Shown piece by piece: positions 1 to 8,681 of a stretch of 64,000 nucleotides of DNA. Location of the stretch: positions 80,912 to 144,911 of the forward strand of contig CAADGE010000020.1 of NCBI GenBank assembly GCA_900696465.1, read 5' to 3'. The notes under the pieces were generated by a model. The model saw only the letters and a program-made list of their open reading frames with translations. It was not told where the DNA came from and did no database searches. Source of the stretch: an uncultured Planctomycetota bacterium. GTDB lineage: Bacteria > Planctomycetota > Phycisphaerae > UBA1845 > UTPLA1. Made by a program: the position numbers and the translations under genes. Position 1 is the stretch's first letter. Each line of letters opens with the position of its first letter.

Positions 1-26
1 AGCCGAAACGTTTGCGACAGGAACGT

Positions 27-920
27 ATGTCACTGCCGATGCATCGTACGCTTGAGACTCGTCACGGCCCCCTCTGTTTCGGGCAGCGATGCCTGATCAT
101 GGGCATCCTGAATGTCACGCCGGACTCTTTCAGCGACGGCGGGCGCTTTCTGGAGCCGGCCGCGGCCATCGAGCATGGTCTGCGAATGGCCGCCGATGGA
201 GCGGACCTGATCGATGTCGGAGGCGAGTCCACCCGGCCCGGGTCGCGTGCGGTGGGGGCCGTCGAACAGATCGAACGTGTGCTGCCGGTCATTCGCGGCC
301 TGCGTGCCGCCGGGTTGACGATACCGATCTCGATCGACACGCAATCGGCGCAGGTCGCACGCGTCGCGCTCGATGCCGGCGCCGATCTTGTCAATGACAT
401 CTCCGGCGTGCGACACGATCCACAGATGGTGGACTTACTGCGTGAATCTCGCGTTCCATTCGTCGTGATGCACATGCAGGGTAGGCCCGAGACCATGCAG
501 GACCGTCCCTGCTACAAGGATGTCGTTGCAGAAGTGGCCGCATTTTTTGAAGAGCGAGCCGTGGCAATGGAGGCGGCGGGAATTGATAGCGGGCGAATGA
601 TCATCGACCCCGGTATCGGTTTCGGCAAGACGCTGGAACACAACATGTTGCTTCTGCATTCCCTCCCGAAGTTCGTCGGTCGATTCCTTCTTATGATCGG
701 CCACTCGCGCAAACGCTTCCTCCGTCAGTTGTTGGGGAATGTTCCGCTCCAACCACAAGCCATTAAACAGGTTATCGGTTCTGCCGGGGAGGATTCAGAC
801 ACATCGCTTCTCGCGGGAAATCTCGCCGTCGTACTTCATGCGGCGCTGTCCGGCGCAGACATCATTCGCGTACACGATGTGCTCGAGTCTCGAAAGATCG
901 TGGATGCAGTTCAGTGCTGA
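27..920 (+). CDS. folP: Dihydropteroate synthase
   Basis: Condenses p-aminobenzoate with 6-hydroxymethyl-7,8-dihydropterin diphosphate in cytosolic folate synthesis. The family signatures appear in order: NVTPDSFSDGG near residue 29, DVGGESTRPGS, IDTQSAQVA, NDISG, the HMQGRPETMQ loop, IDPGIGFGKT, and GHSRKRFL near the C-terminus. At 297 aa the length is normal. I chose the ATG at 27 because ACAGGAA lies just upstream; a TTG at 12 is in frame and would add five residues. It converges on xseB with 45 bases between the stops and no clear terminator. The upstream neighbour is outside the window. Confidence 0.96.
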   Translation: MSLPMHRTLETRHGPLCFGQRCLIMGILNVTPDSFSDGGRFLEPAAAIEHGLRMAADGADLIDVGGESTRPGSRAVGAVEQIERVLPVIRGLRAAGLTIPISIDTQSAQVARVALDAGADLVNDISGVRHDPQMVDLLRESRVPFVVMHMQGRPETMQDRPCYKDVVAEVAAFFEERAVAMEAAGIDSGRMIIDPGIGFGKTLEHNMLLLHSLPKFVGRFLLMIGHSRKRFLRQLLGNVPLQPQAIKQVIGSAGEDSDTSLLAGNLAVVLHAALSGADIIRVHDVLESRKIVDAVQC

Positions 921-965
921 ATCTGTGATGACTCGCACGTGCAAAAAAGTTGATGCCGCTGCAGC

Positions 966-1205
966 TTAGGCAGCACCGGACGGAAGACCTTCTTTCACGG
1001 CGACGCCGTCTGCTCCAGACGCCTGAAGGTGCTGTATCTTCAGCTCCGCCTCGGCCAGTACCGTGCGACATCGTCGGATGAGCGCCATGCCTGCCTCGTA
1101 CTGCTTGATCGACTCTTCCAGACCGATCTTGCCCTGCTCGATGGCCTGGACGATCGTCTCCAGCTGTTTCATCGCCTCTTCGAAGGTGGGTTCGTTTGCA
1201 GACAT
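966..1205 (-). CDS. xseB: Exodeoxyribonuclease VII small subunit
   Basis: Small subunit of ExoVII, which degrades single-stranded DNA to oligonucleotides. The 79-aa protein has the family pattern: a FEEAMKQLETIVQAIEQG start, an LEESIKQYEAGMALI helix, then a helix around LAEAELKIQHL. It starts 9 bases after the stop of xseA on the same strand, so the two subunits are very likely co-transcribed. Length and predicted helical hairpin fit the family well. Confidence 0.94.
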   Translation of the reverse strand: MSANEPTFEEAMKQLETIVQAIEQGKIGLEESIKQYEAGMALIRRCRTVLAEAELKIQHLQASGADGVAVKEGLPSGAA

Positions 1206-1214
1206 GCTCAGGCC

Positions 1215-2852
1215 CTACTCCTCCACGCGGCTGCGGATGCGGCCGCCTATGGTCTCTGTCGTCAACGCCTCCCCGCGTTCCACGTCCGTCACACGTCGAA
1301 TGATTTTATCATCTGCCGCCCGCCGGGTAATGGTAAATCCACGGTTCAGGACCGCCGCGTGGCTGCTCGCGGCCAGCCGCCCCTCAAAGGCGGATACCGT
1401 TTTTTCTAGATCGGAGAGTGACCTTTTCATCCCGCGTGTCAGTCGCTCATCAAGCTGCTTGAGCAAGGCCGAGAATTGTTCCAAAAATCTTCGCGGAGTG
1501 GCGGACCGCAAGCGTGCTTCAACCAGCCCCACTCGACGTTCAAACCGGATGGCCATCTGAGATGCCGCCCAATGCAGTCGATGTTCGACCTTCGCCAAGC
1601 GCTCACGCCGCAGCGACAGCATCGCTTCCGGCCGTACGCCCATGACCCGCACTTCCAGGGCATGTAACGACGAGCGGCAGCTCGCAAGATGATGGGACAT
1701 CGCCAGCCGTAAGCGGCTGGTCGCCTCGTCCACCTGTTGTTCCCGACGGGCAATCTGCCCCAACGGATCGCGAAACCATTCGCAACGCTCGACGATGGCG
1801 AGCCGAGAACTTGCGTTATTCATTAATCCGCGTATCGCTCGATTCAGATGCAGCCCGTGAGAGTCCAGCTCCGCGAGCAAGTCCGCTACGTTCGGTACGA
1901 CCAGTTCTGCCGCCGCCGTGGGTGTGGCTGCGCGAAGGTCCGCTACAAAATCCGCGATGGTGAAATCCACCTCATGCCCGACGGCACTCACCACGGGAAT
2001 CTCGCTTTGATGAATCGCCCGGGCGACCGGTTCTTCGTTAAACGCCCACAGATCTTCAAGCGAGCCACCGCCGCGCCCGACGATCATCACATCAACGCCA
2101 CCGATCTTTACTCGCGCGAGATTGATTCGCCGGATCGCATCGACAATCTCTTCCGCGGCCCCTTCGCCCTGCACCTTGATCGGGTAGACGAGCACACGAA
2201 CGACTGGATACCGTCGTCCCAGGGTCTGCAGAATGTCCCGGATGGCTGCCCCCGTCGGACTGGTCACCACCGCTACCGTCCGCGGCGTTCGGGGAATCGG
2301 CCGCTTTCGCGCCGCGTCAAACAGCCCCTCTTTTTCCAGTCGCTCCTTGAGCTGTCGGAAGGCCAGTTCCAGGGAGCCGACCCCGCGTGGCTCCATCCTC
2401 CGAACGTAGAGTTGATACTGTCCGCGCGACTCGTAGACGTCAACCTCTCCGGAAACGATAACCTCCAGACCATCGGCCGGGTCGAACTTCATCTTCACCG
2501 CGTCGGATCGCCACATCACGCAGCGCACCTCGCTCCATTCATCCTTCAGCGTGAAGTAGATGTGCCCGCCGGAAGGCCGAGAAAGATTGGAGACTTCACC
2601 GACAACACGGATCGTGCCGGGTAGCACCTGTTGAAGCGCGCCCCTGATCAGTCGCGTCAGGACACTGACGGTGATGATCGATGTCTCGGTTTGGCCGGTG
2701 CCGCCGTCGCTTGCAGGAGGGGGCTTTTGATTGGTGGCTCGTTGCACTTCGCTCGCTCCGAACAACGTCGGCTCCTGTTCGGCCTTTACACGTCGCGGGT
2801 CGAAGGCGTCACGGCCGGGCGGCAGGTTGTCCTTTCGCTTCCTCTTGCTCAC
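1215..2852 (-). CDS. xseA: Exodeoxyribonuclease VII large subunit
   Basis: Catalytic subunit of ExoVII. The N-terminal OB-fold (about residues 58-150) contains GEVSNLSRPSGGHIYFTLKD. The central catalytic part contains AVVTSPTGAAIRDIL, VMIVGRGGGSLEDLWAFNEE and SAVGHEVDFTIADFVADLRA, all typical. The C-terminal third is coiled-coil and Arg-rich and should bind XseB. The 545-aa length is slightly above the usual 400-460 because of a disordered Lys/Arg-rich N-terminal stretch of about 50 residues. The GTG start overlaps the stop of the upstream acetyltransferase (GTGA), and AAGGAG lies about 5 bases before it, so translation is probably coupled. Confidence 0.96.
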   Translation of the reverse strand: MSKRKRKDNLPPGRDAFDPRRVKAEQEPTLFGASEVQRATNQKPPPASDGGTGQTETSIITVSVLTRLIRGALQQVLPGTIRVVGEVSNLSRPSGGHIYFTLKDEWSEVRCVMWRSDAVKMKFDPADGLEVIVSGEVDVYESRGQYQLYVRRMEPRGVGSLELAFRQLKERLEKEGLFDAARKRPIPRTPRTVAVVTSPTGAAIRDILQTLGRRYPVVRVLVYPIKVQGEGAAEEIVDAIRRINLARVKIGGVDVMIVGRGGGSLEDLWAFNEEPVARAIHQSEIPVVSAVGHEVDFTIADFVADLRAATPTAAAELVVPNVADLLAELDSHGLHLNRAIRGLMNNASSRLAIVERCEWFRDPLGQIARREQQVDEATSRLRLAMSHHLASCRSSLHALEVRVMGVRPEAMLSLRRERLAKVEHRLHWAASQMAIRFERRVGLVEARLRSATPRRFLEQFSALLKQLDERLTRGMKRSLSDLEKTVSAFEGRLAASSHAAVLNRGFTITRRAADDKIIRRVTDVERGEALTTETIGGRIRSRVEE

Positions 2853-3316
2853 AGCGGCTCCTTCCAGAAGCCGTATTCCAGTGCCTGATCCGGATCGTCG
2901 CAGATGCGCTGCCCTTCCTGCACGAATCCCATCTTAAGATAAAGGTGGTGTGCATCTGGCAGCTTCACGTCGCTCCAGGCGATCATCCTGCGACACCCGT
3001 GTTCACATGCATGTCTGATGGTCGTTTCCAATAGCCGACGCCCCAGCCCGCGGCCGCGATGCGAGGCAAGAAGGTACAGCCGGTGAAGTTCACATTCCAT
3101 ACCATGCAGCGTGAGGCCTACGCAGCCGACGACCCGCTCGCCGTCCAGCGCCACCCAGTACATCCCGCCGGGCGCAAGATAAGTCTCCTCCACCGTGTAT
3201 AGATCGCGATGATAGCCGTCTGCCTCCCACGTGAATCCGTACTCACGATGCACATCTTGCACGACCGCAATCATTGCATCACGGTGAGTCGGAAGATAGG
3301 GGACGATTCGGCACAT
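2849..3316 (-). CDS. GNAT family N-acetyltransferase
   Basis: A 155-aa protein with the Gcn5-related acetyltransferase fold. Motif A is visible as LHRLYLLASHRGRGLGRRLL, with the RGRGLG acetyl-CoA pyrophosphate loop. It is preceded by VGCVGLTLHG and followed by HLYLKMGFVQEG, the usual final strand. The substrate cannot be told from sequence. The stop overlaps the GTG of xseA, so it heads an acetyltransferase-xseA-xseB operon. A functional link to ExoVII is not implied by anything except this coupling. Confidence 0.85.
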   Translation of the reverse strand: MCRIVPYLPTHRDAMIAVVQDVHREYGFTWEADGYHRDLYTVEETYLAPGGMYWVALDGERVVGCVGLTLHGMECELHRLYLLASHRGRGLGRRLLETTIRHACEHGCRRMIAWSDVKLPDAHHLYLKMGFVQEGQRICDDPDQALEYGFWKEPL

Positions 3317-3418
3317 GTTTCTTGTTCAACAGACATCGAAACGATCGGATATCAATTGGCACCTGCATCATTTTTGTGAGCGTGATGCCCTCATCCCACC
3401 GGCGCCTGCGAGCGCGAC

Positions 3419-4237
3419 TCAATCCCCCTCGTCCGCCGCGCCGCCTTCAAGACCGTCGATTCGAATTCGCTCGATGTGCTGCGCCTTGCCTGTGTCGCTA
3501 TCCACACGCACCAGCACCCCACAGAGTCGTACATCGTCCGTAGCCACATCAAACGGTGCGGGCAGGCCCGAAATCAGATACCGCAGGATACGGTCTTTTC
3601 GTCGACCGAGCACGCTGTCGTACGGTCCGGTCATTCCGAGGTCTGTGATGTATGCCGTGCCGCGATCCAGAATCTGCTCGTCCGCCGTGGGGATGTGCGT
3701 ATGCGTGCCGAATACCAGACTCACGCGGCCATTGAGATACCAACCCATCGCGACCTTCTCACTCGTCGCCTCCGCGTGCATGTCGACCACCACGATGTTC
3801 ACGTCGCGCGGCAGCTTGGCCAGCACGCGATCCGCCGCGTGAAACGGACAGTCGCAGGGCGGTCGCATGAAGAGCCGTCCCATAACAGAGATCACCGCGA
3901 CCTTGGGGCCTTTGGCCGTCTCATAGATCGCAACTTCACGACCGACAGACTCAGCGGGGTAGTTCACGGGTCGCACGGCGCAGTCCGAACGCTCCAAGAG
4001 CGGCATGATCTCTCCCTTGCGATAGATATGATCGCCCAGCGTCATCAGGTGCACGCCGTATCGGAGAAACTTGTTGTAGAGTAGTTCGGTCAGGCCGGAA
4101 CCGGCTGCGGCGTTCTCGACGTTGGCAATGACGCAGTCAATGCCGTACTGCTTGACCAGCCGGGGAATGGCCTGAGAGACGATGGATCGGCCCGGTTTGC
4201 CGACCACGTCGCCGATGCAGAGAATGTTGATCTCCAA
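3419..4237 (-). CDS. YmdB-type metallophosphoesterase (TIGR00282-like)
   Basis: A 272-aa protein of the family of Bacillus YmdB, a cyclic-nucleotide phosphodiesterase affecting biofilm and motility decisions. Visible motifs are CIGDVVGKPGR (D10), NVENAAAGSG (E41, N42), TLGDHIYRKGEI, VVDMHAEATSEK and GTHTHIPTADEQIL. One metal ligand is unusual: the family GNH motif is GDH here (D69 in place of Asn). The start appears to be TTG at 4237, with AAGGA 8 bases upstream; the nearby ATG is out of frame. It is followed on the same strand, after about 100 bases, by the acetyltransferase. Confidence 0.9.
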   Translation of the reverse strand: MEINILCIGDVVGKPGRSIVSQAIPRLVKQYGIDCVIANVENAAAGSGLTELLYNKFLRYGVHLMTLGDHIYRKGEIMPLLERSDCAVRPVNYPAESVGREVAIYETAKGPKVAVISVMGRLFMRPPCDCPFHAADRVLAKLPRDVNIVVVDMHAEATSEKVAMGWYLNGRVSLVFGTHTHIPTADEQILDRGTAYITDLGMTGPYDSVLGRRKDRILRYLISGLPAPFDVATDDVRLCGVLVRVDSDTGKAQHIERIRIDGLEGGAADEGD

Positions 4238-4381
4238 CCCATCCGTCCTTCTAGACCGGAGCTCGCTCGCCGGTGGCGTCAGGCCGTACGCCCGACACGC
4301 AAGACGTTTCCAAGGTGATCGTCACCACGGTGAATGACATTATCACCTCTTGCATTGGAATCATATAGGATTCCTCCGCGC

Positions 4382-4414
4382 AAAAAAAGAGAGGCCGCGA
4401 TTGCACGCGGCCTC
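4382..4414 (-). terminator. Rho-independent terminator of the RRM gene
   Basis: A perfect 9-bp inverted repeat GAGGCCGCG/CGCGGCCTC with a six-base loop occupies 4391-4414. On the minus strand it is followed by a run of seven T (4388-4382). It lies about 40 bases downstream of the RNA-binding-protein stop, in the right orientation to end that transcript. Confidence 0.85.
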
Positions 4415-4453
4415 GGGTTGCGTTTTGTTGATTTGAGGAGGTTCGTGAATCAC

Positions 4454-4777
4454 CTAGTAACGATCGCGATCCCGGCCGCGTCCGCCACCGTAGCCGCCGC
4501 GACCACCACCGCCGCCGCCGCCACGATTCTCACGCGGTCGCGCCTCGTTGACTGTGAGTGCACGCCCCTCATGCTGCTGGCCGTTGAGCGCGTCCATCGC
4601 CGCCTGTGCCTCGCTGTCCGAAGACATCTCGACGAAACCGAAGCCCTTGCTGCGGCCCGTTTCCCGGTCGGAAATGACCTGCGCGCTGGTCACCGACCCG
4701 TGCTGACTGAAGAGCTGCTCGAGGTCAGACCCGCTCATGCTGAAAGGAAGATTTCCGACATACAACTTTTTGCCCAT
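4454..4777 (-). CDS. Glycine-rich RNA-recognition-motif protein
   Basis: A 107-aa protein with a single RRM: RNP2 is KLYVGNLPF at the N-terminus and RNP1 is SKGFGFVEM near residue 45, preceded by the usual DRETGRS loop. The C-terminal 25 residues are a Gly/Arg tail ([17 protein letters not shown]). Cyanobacterial and other bacterial proteins of this type are small RNA-binding proteins, often cold-induced. I chose the ATG at 4777 because AGGAG sits 9 bases upstream; a GTG at 4783 is too close to that site. The gene has its own terminator, and a candidate promoter about 185 bases upstream implies a long 5' leader. Confidence 0.93.
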   Translation of the reverse strand: MGKKLYVGNLPFSMSGSDLEQLFSQHGSVTSAQVISDRETGRSKGFGFVEMSSDSEAQAAMDALNGQQHEGRALTVNEARPRENRGGGGGGGRGGYGGGRGRDRDRY

Positions 4778-4962
4778 GATCACATTCTCCTGGCAGGGGC
4801 AGATTCAGCCCAATCTTTTACTTTCAGGGCCGACGTTGAAAGGGTCCGACCACTCGGACCAGCAGGTGGCATGGGCAAACCGGCAATCAAGAGCGTGGAA
4901 ATCAATCAGAAAGGACCCAGACCCTATCGCACGATCAGCAGACCAAACGCACCAACTACTAC

Positions 4963-4990
4963 AATATACTGTCGGATTTTTGGTTGGCAA
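4963..4990 (-). promoter_or_regulatory. Candidate sigma70-type promoter for the RRM gene
   Basis: Read on the minus strand: TTGCCA (4990-4985), a 16-base spacer, then TATATT (4968-4963). Each hexamer matches the consensus at 5 of 6 positions. Transcription would start near 4956, giving a leader of roughly 175-180 bases before the ATG at 4777. Confidence 0.45.
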
Positions 4991-5017
4991 AGACAAATCC
5001 GGCCTCACGGCATCGGT

Positions 5018-5045
5018 TTGTTCGATGGGTCCGTTGGGGTATAAC
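5018..5045 (+). promoter_or_regulatory. Candidate sigma70-type promoter for the PD40 lipoprotein gene
   Basis: TTGTTC, a 16-base spacer, then TATAAC. The -10 matches consensus at 5 of 6 positions. It points toward the lipoprotein gene starting at 5181 and is divergent from the RRM promoter candidate. Confidence 0.35.
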
Positions 5046-5180
5046 ACGCGCAGATCGACGATCCGGGTTTACCCAGAGCGGCTGGCATGCTCGCAATAAC
5101 GCCACTCACCACGGACGTCTCGTATTCGATACATCGCTGCAACGCCTGAAAAGTACAGTAGTTACGAGAGGGCCCTCCTG

Positions 5181-6323
5181 ATGAAGGATTATATACGCAC
5201 GATATCGATGGTTTGCCTCGTTATGGCCTCCATTGCCGGCTGCAGCACAGAAGGTCGCCGATCCATAACGGCCACGGAACCGGACGTTGAAATATCCAAT
5301 TCAGATACCGAAGGAGTAGTTCTGATCGCCGATTCAACGCCTGCGGAGTCCTGGGAGGACGCCGAAGCGAAGCTGCTTACGAATGTGCGCCAACTCACGA
5401 ATCCGACGATGGGACTGGATCGTGCCGGTGAGGCCTATTTCAGTCCGGACATGCGACGCATCATTTTTCAGGCCTATCCCCGGGGTGAATCCAAGTATCA
5501 GATGTACACGCTCGACCTGACTTCGGACGGTCGACCGATCTCCGACTCGCTTCGACGAGTCAGTCCGGGGGACGGTGCCTGCACCTGCGGATTTTTCGAA
5601 CCCAACGGCCGCGGCATCATCTACGCTTCGACATTCCTTAATCCGAATCTTCAGAACCCGAACCGTTACCAGCGCGAGGGCGCGAGCTATGTCTGGGATA
5701 TGCCCGGCGGCATGGACATCATCACGGCAAATGTGGACGGCTCGAATCCGCGTCAGCTCACGAAGACTGCCGGTTACGATGCGGAGTGTGCTTACAGCCC
5801 GGATGGCCGATTCATAGTCTTTTCAAGCGACCGCGACGGCAACCCGGATTTGTACGTGATGAATGCCGACGGAAGCGGCGTGCGACGTATTACGAATCGT
5901 CCCGGTTACGATGGCGGGCCGTTCTTCTCACCCGCCGGGCGGCGGATCATCTTTCGTGCGGATCGCCGGCAGAACGATCATCTCCAGTTGTTTGTCGTCA
6001 ACGCCGACGGCACAGGCGAGCGACAACTCACGGCCGACAGCGATATCGTGAACTGGGCACCGTACTGGTTGCCGGCTACGGCGGATGCTCCCGATGGAAG
6101 GAGCGTCGTTTTCACCACCAGTCTGCACGGCCACTACAACTATGAGGTTTATCTACTGAACGTCGAAACGGGCATGCACCAGCGTGTGACATTCTCACCA
6201 CGCTTCGATGGTCTGCCGGTCGTCAGCCCGGATGGCAAATGGTTGATGTGGACCAGTCAGCGCGGGTCGGATGCCACGAGTCAGATCTTCCTGGCTGATT
6301 TCAAGGTGCCTCATGGCTTCTAG
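5181..6323 (+). CDS. TolB-like PD40 beta-propeller lipoprotein
   Basis: A 380-aa protein beginning with a lipoprotein signal peptide: MKDYIRT, a hydrophobic core, and lipobox SIAGC with Cys near residue 20. From about residue 65 it carries repeated PD40/WD40-like blades with the typical phrases AYFSPDMRRIIFQAY, CAYSPDGRFIVFSSDRDGN, FFSPAGRRIIFRADR and PVVSPDGKWLMWTSQR. DLYVMNADGSG and LFVVNADGTG are the TolB-type linkers. It is likely a periplasmic membrane-tethered scaffold or sensor; no catalytic residues are visible. It is monocistronic; the downstream neighbour is on the other strand. Confidence 0.9.
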   Translation: MKDYIRTISMVCLVMASIAGCSTEGRRSITATEPDVEISNSDTEGVVLIADSTPAESWEDAEAKLLTNVRQLTNPTMGLDRAGEAYFSPDMRRIIFQAYPRGESKYQMYTLDLTSDGRPISDSLRRVSPGDGACTCGFFEPNGRGIIYASTFLNPNLQNPNRYQREGASYVWDMPGGMDIITANVDGSNPRQLTKTAGYDAECAYSPDGRFIVFSSDRDGNPDLYVMNADGSGVRRITNRPGYDGGPFFSPAGRRIIFRADRRQNDHLQLFVVNADGTGERQLTADSDIVNWAPYWLPATADAPDGRSVVFTTSLHGHYNYEVYLLNVETGMHQRVTFSPRFDGLPVVSPDGKWLMWTSQRGSDATSQIFLADFKVPHGF

Positions 6324-6373
6324 CGAAGAGAGCATTTCGGAGGGGCGTAATCCGTCGACGTTAAACGCTCTTA

Positions 6374-7192
6374 CTACCCACTGACCTGGCTCCAACCGGC
6401 AGCAAACATTCGATACGAGCAGTAGAGCAGCAGAATAACGAAGGCCGTACGGATGATACCCACAGGCCACTTGTGGACACGAGCGGCCGTGAAGTAGGCG
6501 CCGATGATGGCTGTCGGAGCAAGGATCGCCGCAAGCAGGAGCGACTGCCTGAAACTCGCGCCATGCTCAGAGAGTCGGGCATTTTTGACGATCGCGCCGG
6601 CGATGCTGGCCCAGAGGATCATGCTGGCCGAATTGGCAATTGCGTTACGCAACGGGATTTTCAAGCCGACCTGTTGCGCCGGCACTGCGATCAATCCGCC
6701 ACCGACGCCAAGTAATCCACCGAACAGTCCCGAAGGCAGGCCTACCATCGCAACAATTTTTGCGGGCGATATTCTCGACGAATCCGCTTCCGTCATCTCC
6801 GGCAGGTGGCTGCCTCGTTGGAGCCGCATCAGGTTGTAGAAGACGATGTAAAGCAGGAACGCCGCGAAGCCGAGCTGAAGATAGCCCTGGCCATCGCCGT
6901 GGAAAATGTGCAGCTCACTGATAACCACGCCGATGATCGCGCCGACGACGGCACTGGGCACCATCCATCGCGTGACCGGACGAAACGTCGCCCGTGCCTG
7001 TCGATGCCGCAGCACGGATGGACCTACGACGAAGAAATGGACGATCATCGCCGCGGCCTGATAGAGATGATGTTGATGTGAACCGAAGAGGATCACCATG
7101 CCGGGGATCATCACGACGGAGCCGCCGATTCCCAGAAGCCCACCGGATGCTCCCGCTGCCAGACCCAGTAATGTCAGCCAAAGGTAGTCCAT
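6374..7192 (-). CDS. TSUP (TauE/SafE) family membrane transporter
   Basis: A 272-aa polytopic membrane protein. It has the two-fold repeated TSUP signature: GLAAGASGGLLGIGGSVVMIP near the N-terminus and LPSGLFGGLLGVGGGLIAVP in the second half. Family members export or import small anions such as sulfite, sulfonates or thiosulfate; the substrate here is unknown. I chose the ATG at 7192; a GTG at 7195 precedes it directly. It is transcribed divergently from the CNNM/CorC gene at 7254. Confidence 0.9.
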   Translation of the reverse strand: MDYLWLTLLGLAAGASGGLLGIGGSVVMIPGMVILFGSHQHHLYQAAAMIVHFFVVGPSVLRHRQARATFRPVTRWMVPSAVVGAIIGVVISELHIFHGDGQGYLQLGFAAFLLYIVFYNLMRLQRGSHLPEMTEADSSRISPAKIVAMVGLPSGLFGGLLGVGGGLIAVPAQQVGLKIPLRNAIANSASMILWASIAGAIVKNARLSEHGASFRQSLLLAAILAPTAIIGAYFTAARVHKWPVGIIRTAFVILLLYCSYRMFAAGWSQVSG

Positions 7193-7253
7193 CACGCGTC
7201 CGTTCGACAGTACATCCGGCGGGCTCTAAAATCAAAACCGCCGGTACTGAGCC

Positions 7254-8681
7254 ATGATCATGGAACGCCTGATCGAGAATCTGCCGCATCTCTTCGCGCT
7301 GGGCGCTCTGATGGTCATCAGCGGGGCGATCTCGGGCAGCGAAACGGCCCTCTTTGCTCTGACTCGCAAACAACTGACCGAGCTGGCTGCATCCGGTGGC
7401 ATCGGCGCAAGGATGGTCGTCCGTCTCCGCGATCAGCCACGAAGTTTGCTCTCCACGGTCTTACTCTCAAATACGGCGGTGAACATCCTTCTCTACTCGA
7501 TACTGGGCGTCACCAGTGTTCGACTGGCTGCCGGTTCCCCGGTCTGGACCGGCTTTTTCGGCGTCTCGGGCTTTGTCCTGACGGTCTTCGGCGCTGAAAT
7601 CATTCCCAAGCAGATCGCCCTGGCACTGAGCATGAGACTCGCGCCGCTGGTGGCCATTCCCCTTCGGGCTCTGGAAGTTGCGACCGCACCCCTGCGCTGG
7701 CTGCTTGAAAATGTTTTTGTCGAGCCATTCACGCGACTGCTGACCGGCACGGCTGAAGGCGGCCCAGCCGTCAGTGCCGAGGAACTTCAGGAACTGGTGC
7801 TCATCTGCCAAAACGACGGCCTGATCGACGATCGTGAAAACGTCATCCTTCACCACGTGGTCGAGCTTTCTGAGACTCGGGTCAGCGCACTGATGGTGCC
7901 TCGGGTGGACTTTGTTGCCTTCGATATCTCGGATCGTGCTGAAACGCTGGCCGCGCAGTTCAAGTCAAGCCGGTTGCTTCATATCCCGGTCTACGAAGGC
8001 AACATCGACAACATCATCGGGGTTATTCATGCTCGCGAGTTCTTCCTTGCTCGCAGTCGTCATGCCGGGAAGGAGATTGCATTACGCGAGCTGATCCGCC
8101 CGGTTCATTTCATTCCTGAACAGGCCGGTGTCGAAGCCCTTCTCCAGCACTTTCGTCGAACGGGGACGCAGATGGCCGTCGTTATCGACGAATACGGAGG
8201 ACTGGCCGGCGTCATCGCACTGGAAGACGTGGTGGAAGCCGTAGTCGGAGACCTTTCTGCTCCGGATGAACCCGCACAGGGGCCACCGCTTGTTCGGATC
8301 GACGATACCACCTATCTCGTGGATGCAAGGATCGACGTGGACGATTTCCGCCGCGCCTTTCAATTGCCTCTGGAAGACACTCGCATCGACACGGTCGGGG
8401 GGCTAATCGCCGAACAGCTCGGCAGGCTTCCGGTTGTCGGAGATACGGTTACCCTGGGACACGCGACGCTGCGGGTTGAGTCGATCCGCAAGCGACGTGT
8501 GCTGCGTGCCCGGCTCACACTCAGTCAGCCCGCCGAAGAAAATGCGGACTTGGCGATGTTGCTGGGCTTCTCACGCGAAGGCAACGACGTGGCGGCTGCA
8601 GAACGAGTTTCGAATCATGCTGCAGCGGATCTGCCTGCGTCGGACGAAGCGCCTGATACTGGCGGGGGGGCCGCACGATGA
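7254..8681 (+). CDS. CNNM transmembrane / CBS pair / CorC_HlyC protein
   Basis: A 475-aa member of the hemolysin-C/CorC family, thought to act in divalent cation (Mg/Co) efflux. The N-terminal CNNM (DUF21) membrane domain has about four helices over residues 10-170, including ISGSETALFALTRKQL and FGAEIIPKQIALALS. Next is a CBS pair (about 210-345, with VSALMVPRVDFVAF and VIDEYGGLAGVIALED), then the C-terminal CorC_HlyC transporter-associated domain (about 355-435). The tail is low complexity. The stop overlaps the ATG of the next gene (ATGA), indicating a two-gene operon. Confidence 0.92.
   Translation: MIMERLIENLPHLFALGALMVISGAISGSETALFALTRKQLTELAASGGIGARMVVRLRDQPRSLLSTVLLSNTAVNILLYSILGVTSVRLAAGSPVWTGFFGVSGFVLTVFGAEIIPKQIALALSMRLAPLVAIPLRALEVATAPLRWLLENVFVEPFTRLLTGTAEGGPAVSAEELQELVLICQNDGLIDDRENVILHHVVELSETRVSALMVPRVDFVAFDISDRAETLAAQFKSSRLLHIPVYEGNIDNIIGVIHAREFFLARSRHAGKEIALRELIRPVHFIPEQAGVEALLQHFRRTGTQMAVVIDEYGGLAGVIALEDVVEAVVGDLSAPDEPAQGPPLVRIDDTTYLVDARIDVDDFRRAFQLPLEDTRIDTVGGLIAEQLGRLPVVGDTVTLGHATLRVESIRKRRVLRARLTLSQPAEENADLAMLLGFSREGNDVAAAERVSNHAAADLPASDEAPDTGGGAAR

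Larger units (their letters stand above)
4784..5180. other. 397-base divergent intergenic region
   Basis: Lies between the leftward RRM gene and the rightward PD40 lipoprotein gene. I see no protein gene in it; short ORFs here have no recognisable features. It holds a candidate promoter for each direction (4963-4990 minus, 5018-5045 plus). The stretch 4784-4955 would be the untranslated leader of the RRM mRNA. No tRNA-like or CRISPR-like structure was seen. Confidence 0.6.

Noticed and set aside
921..965. GCACGTGC palindrome with A run between folP and xseB as a terminator
   Set aside because: The stem is only a 4-bp self-complementary unit with no loop; too weak to call.
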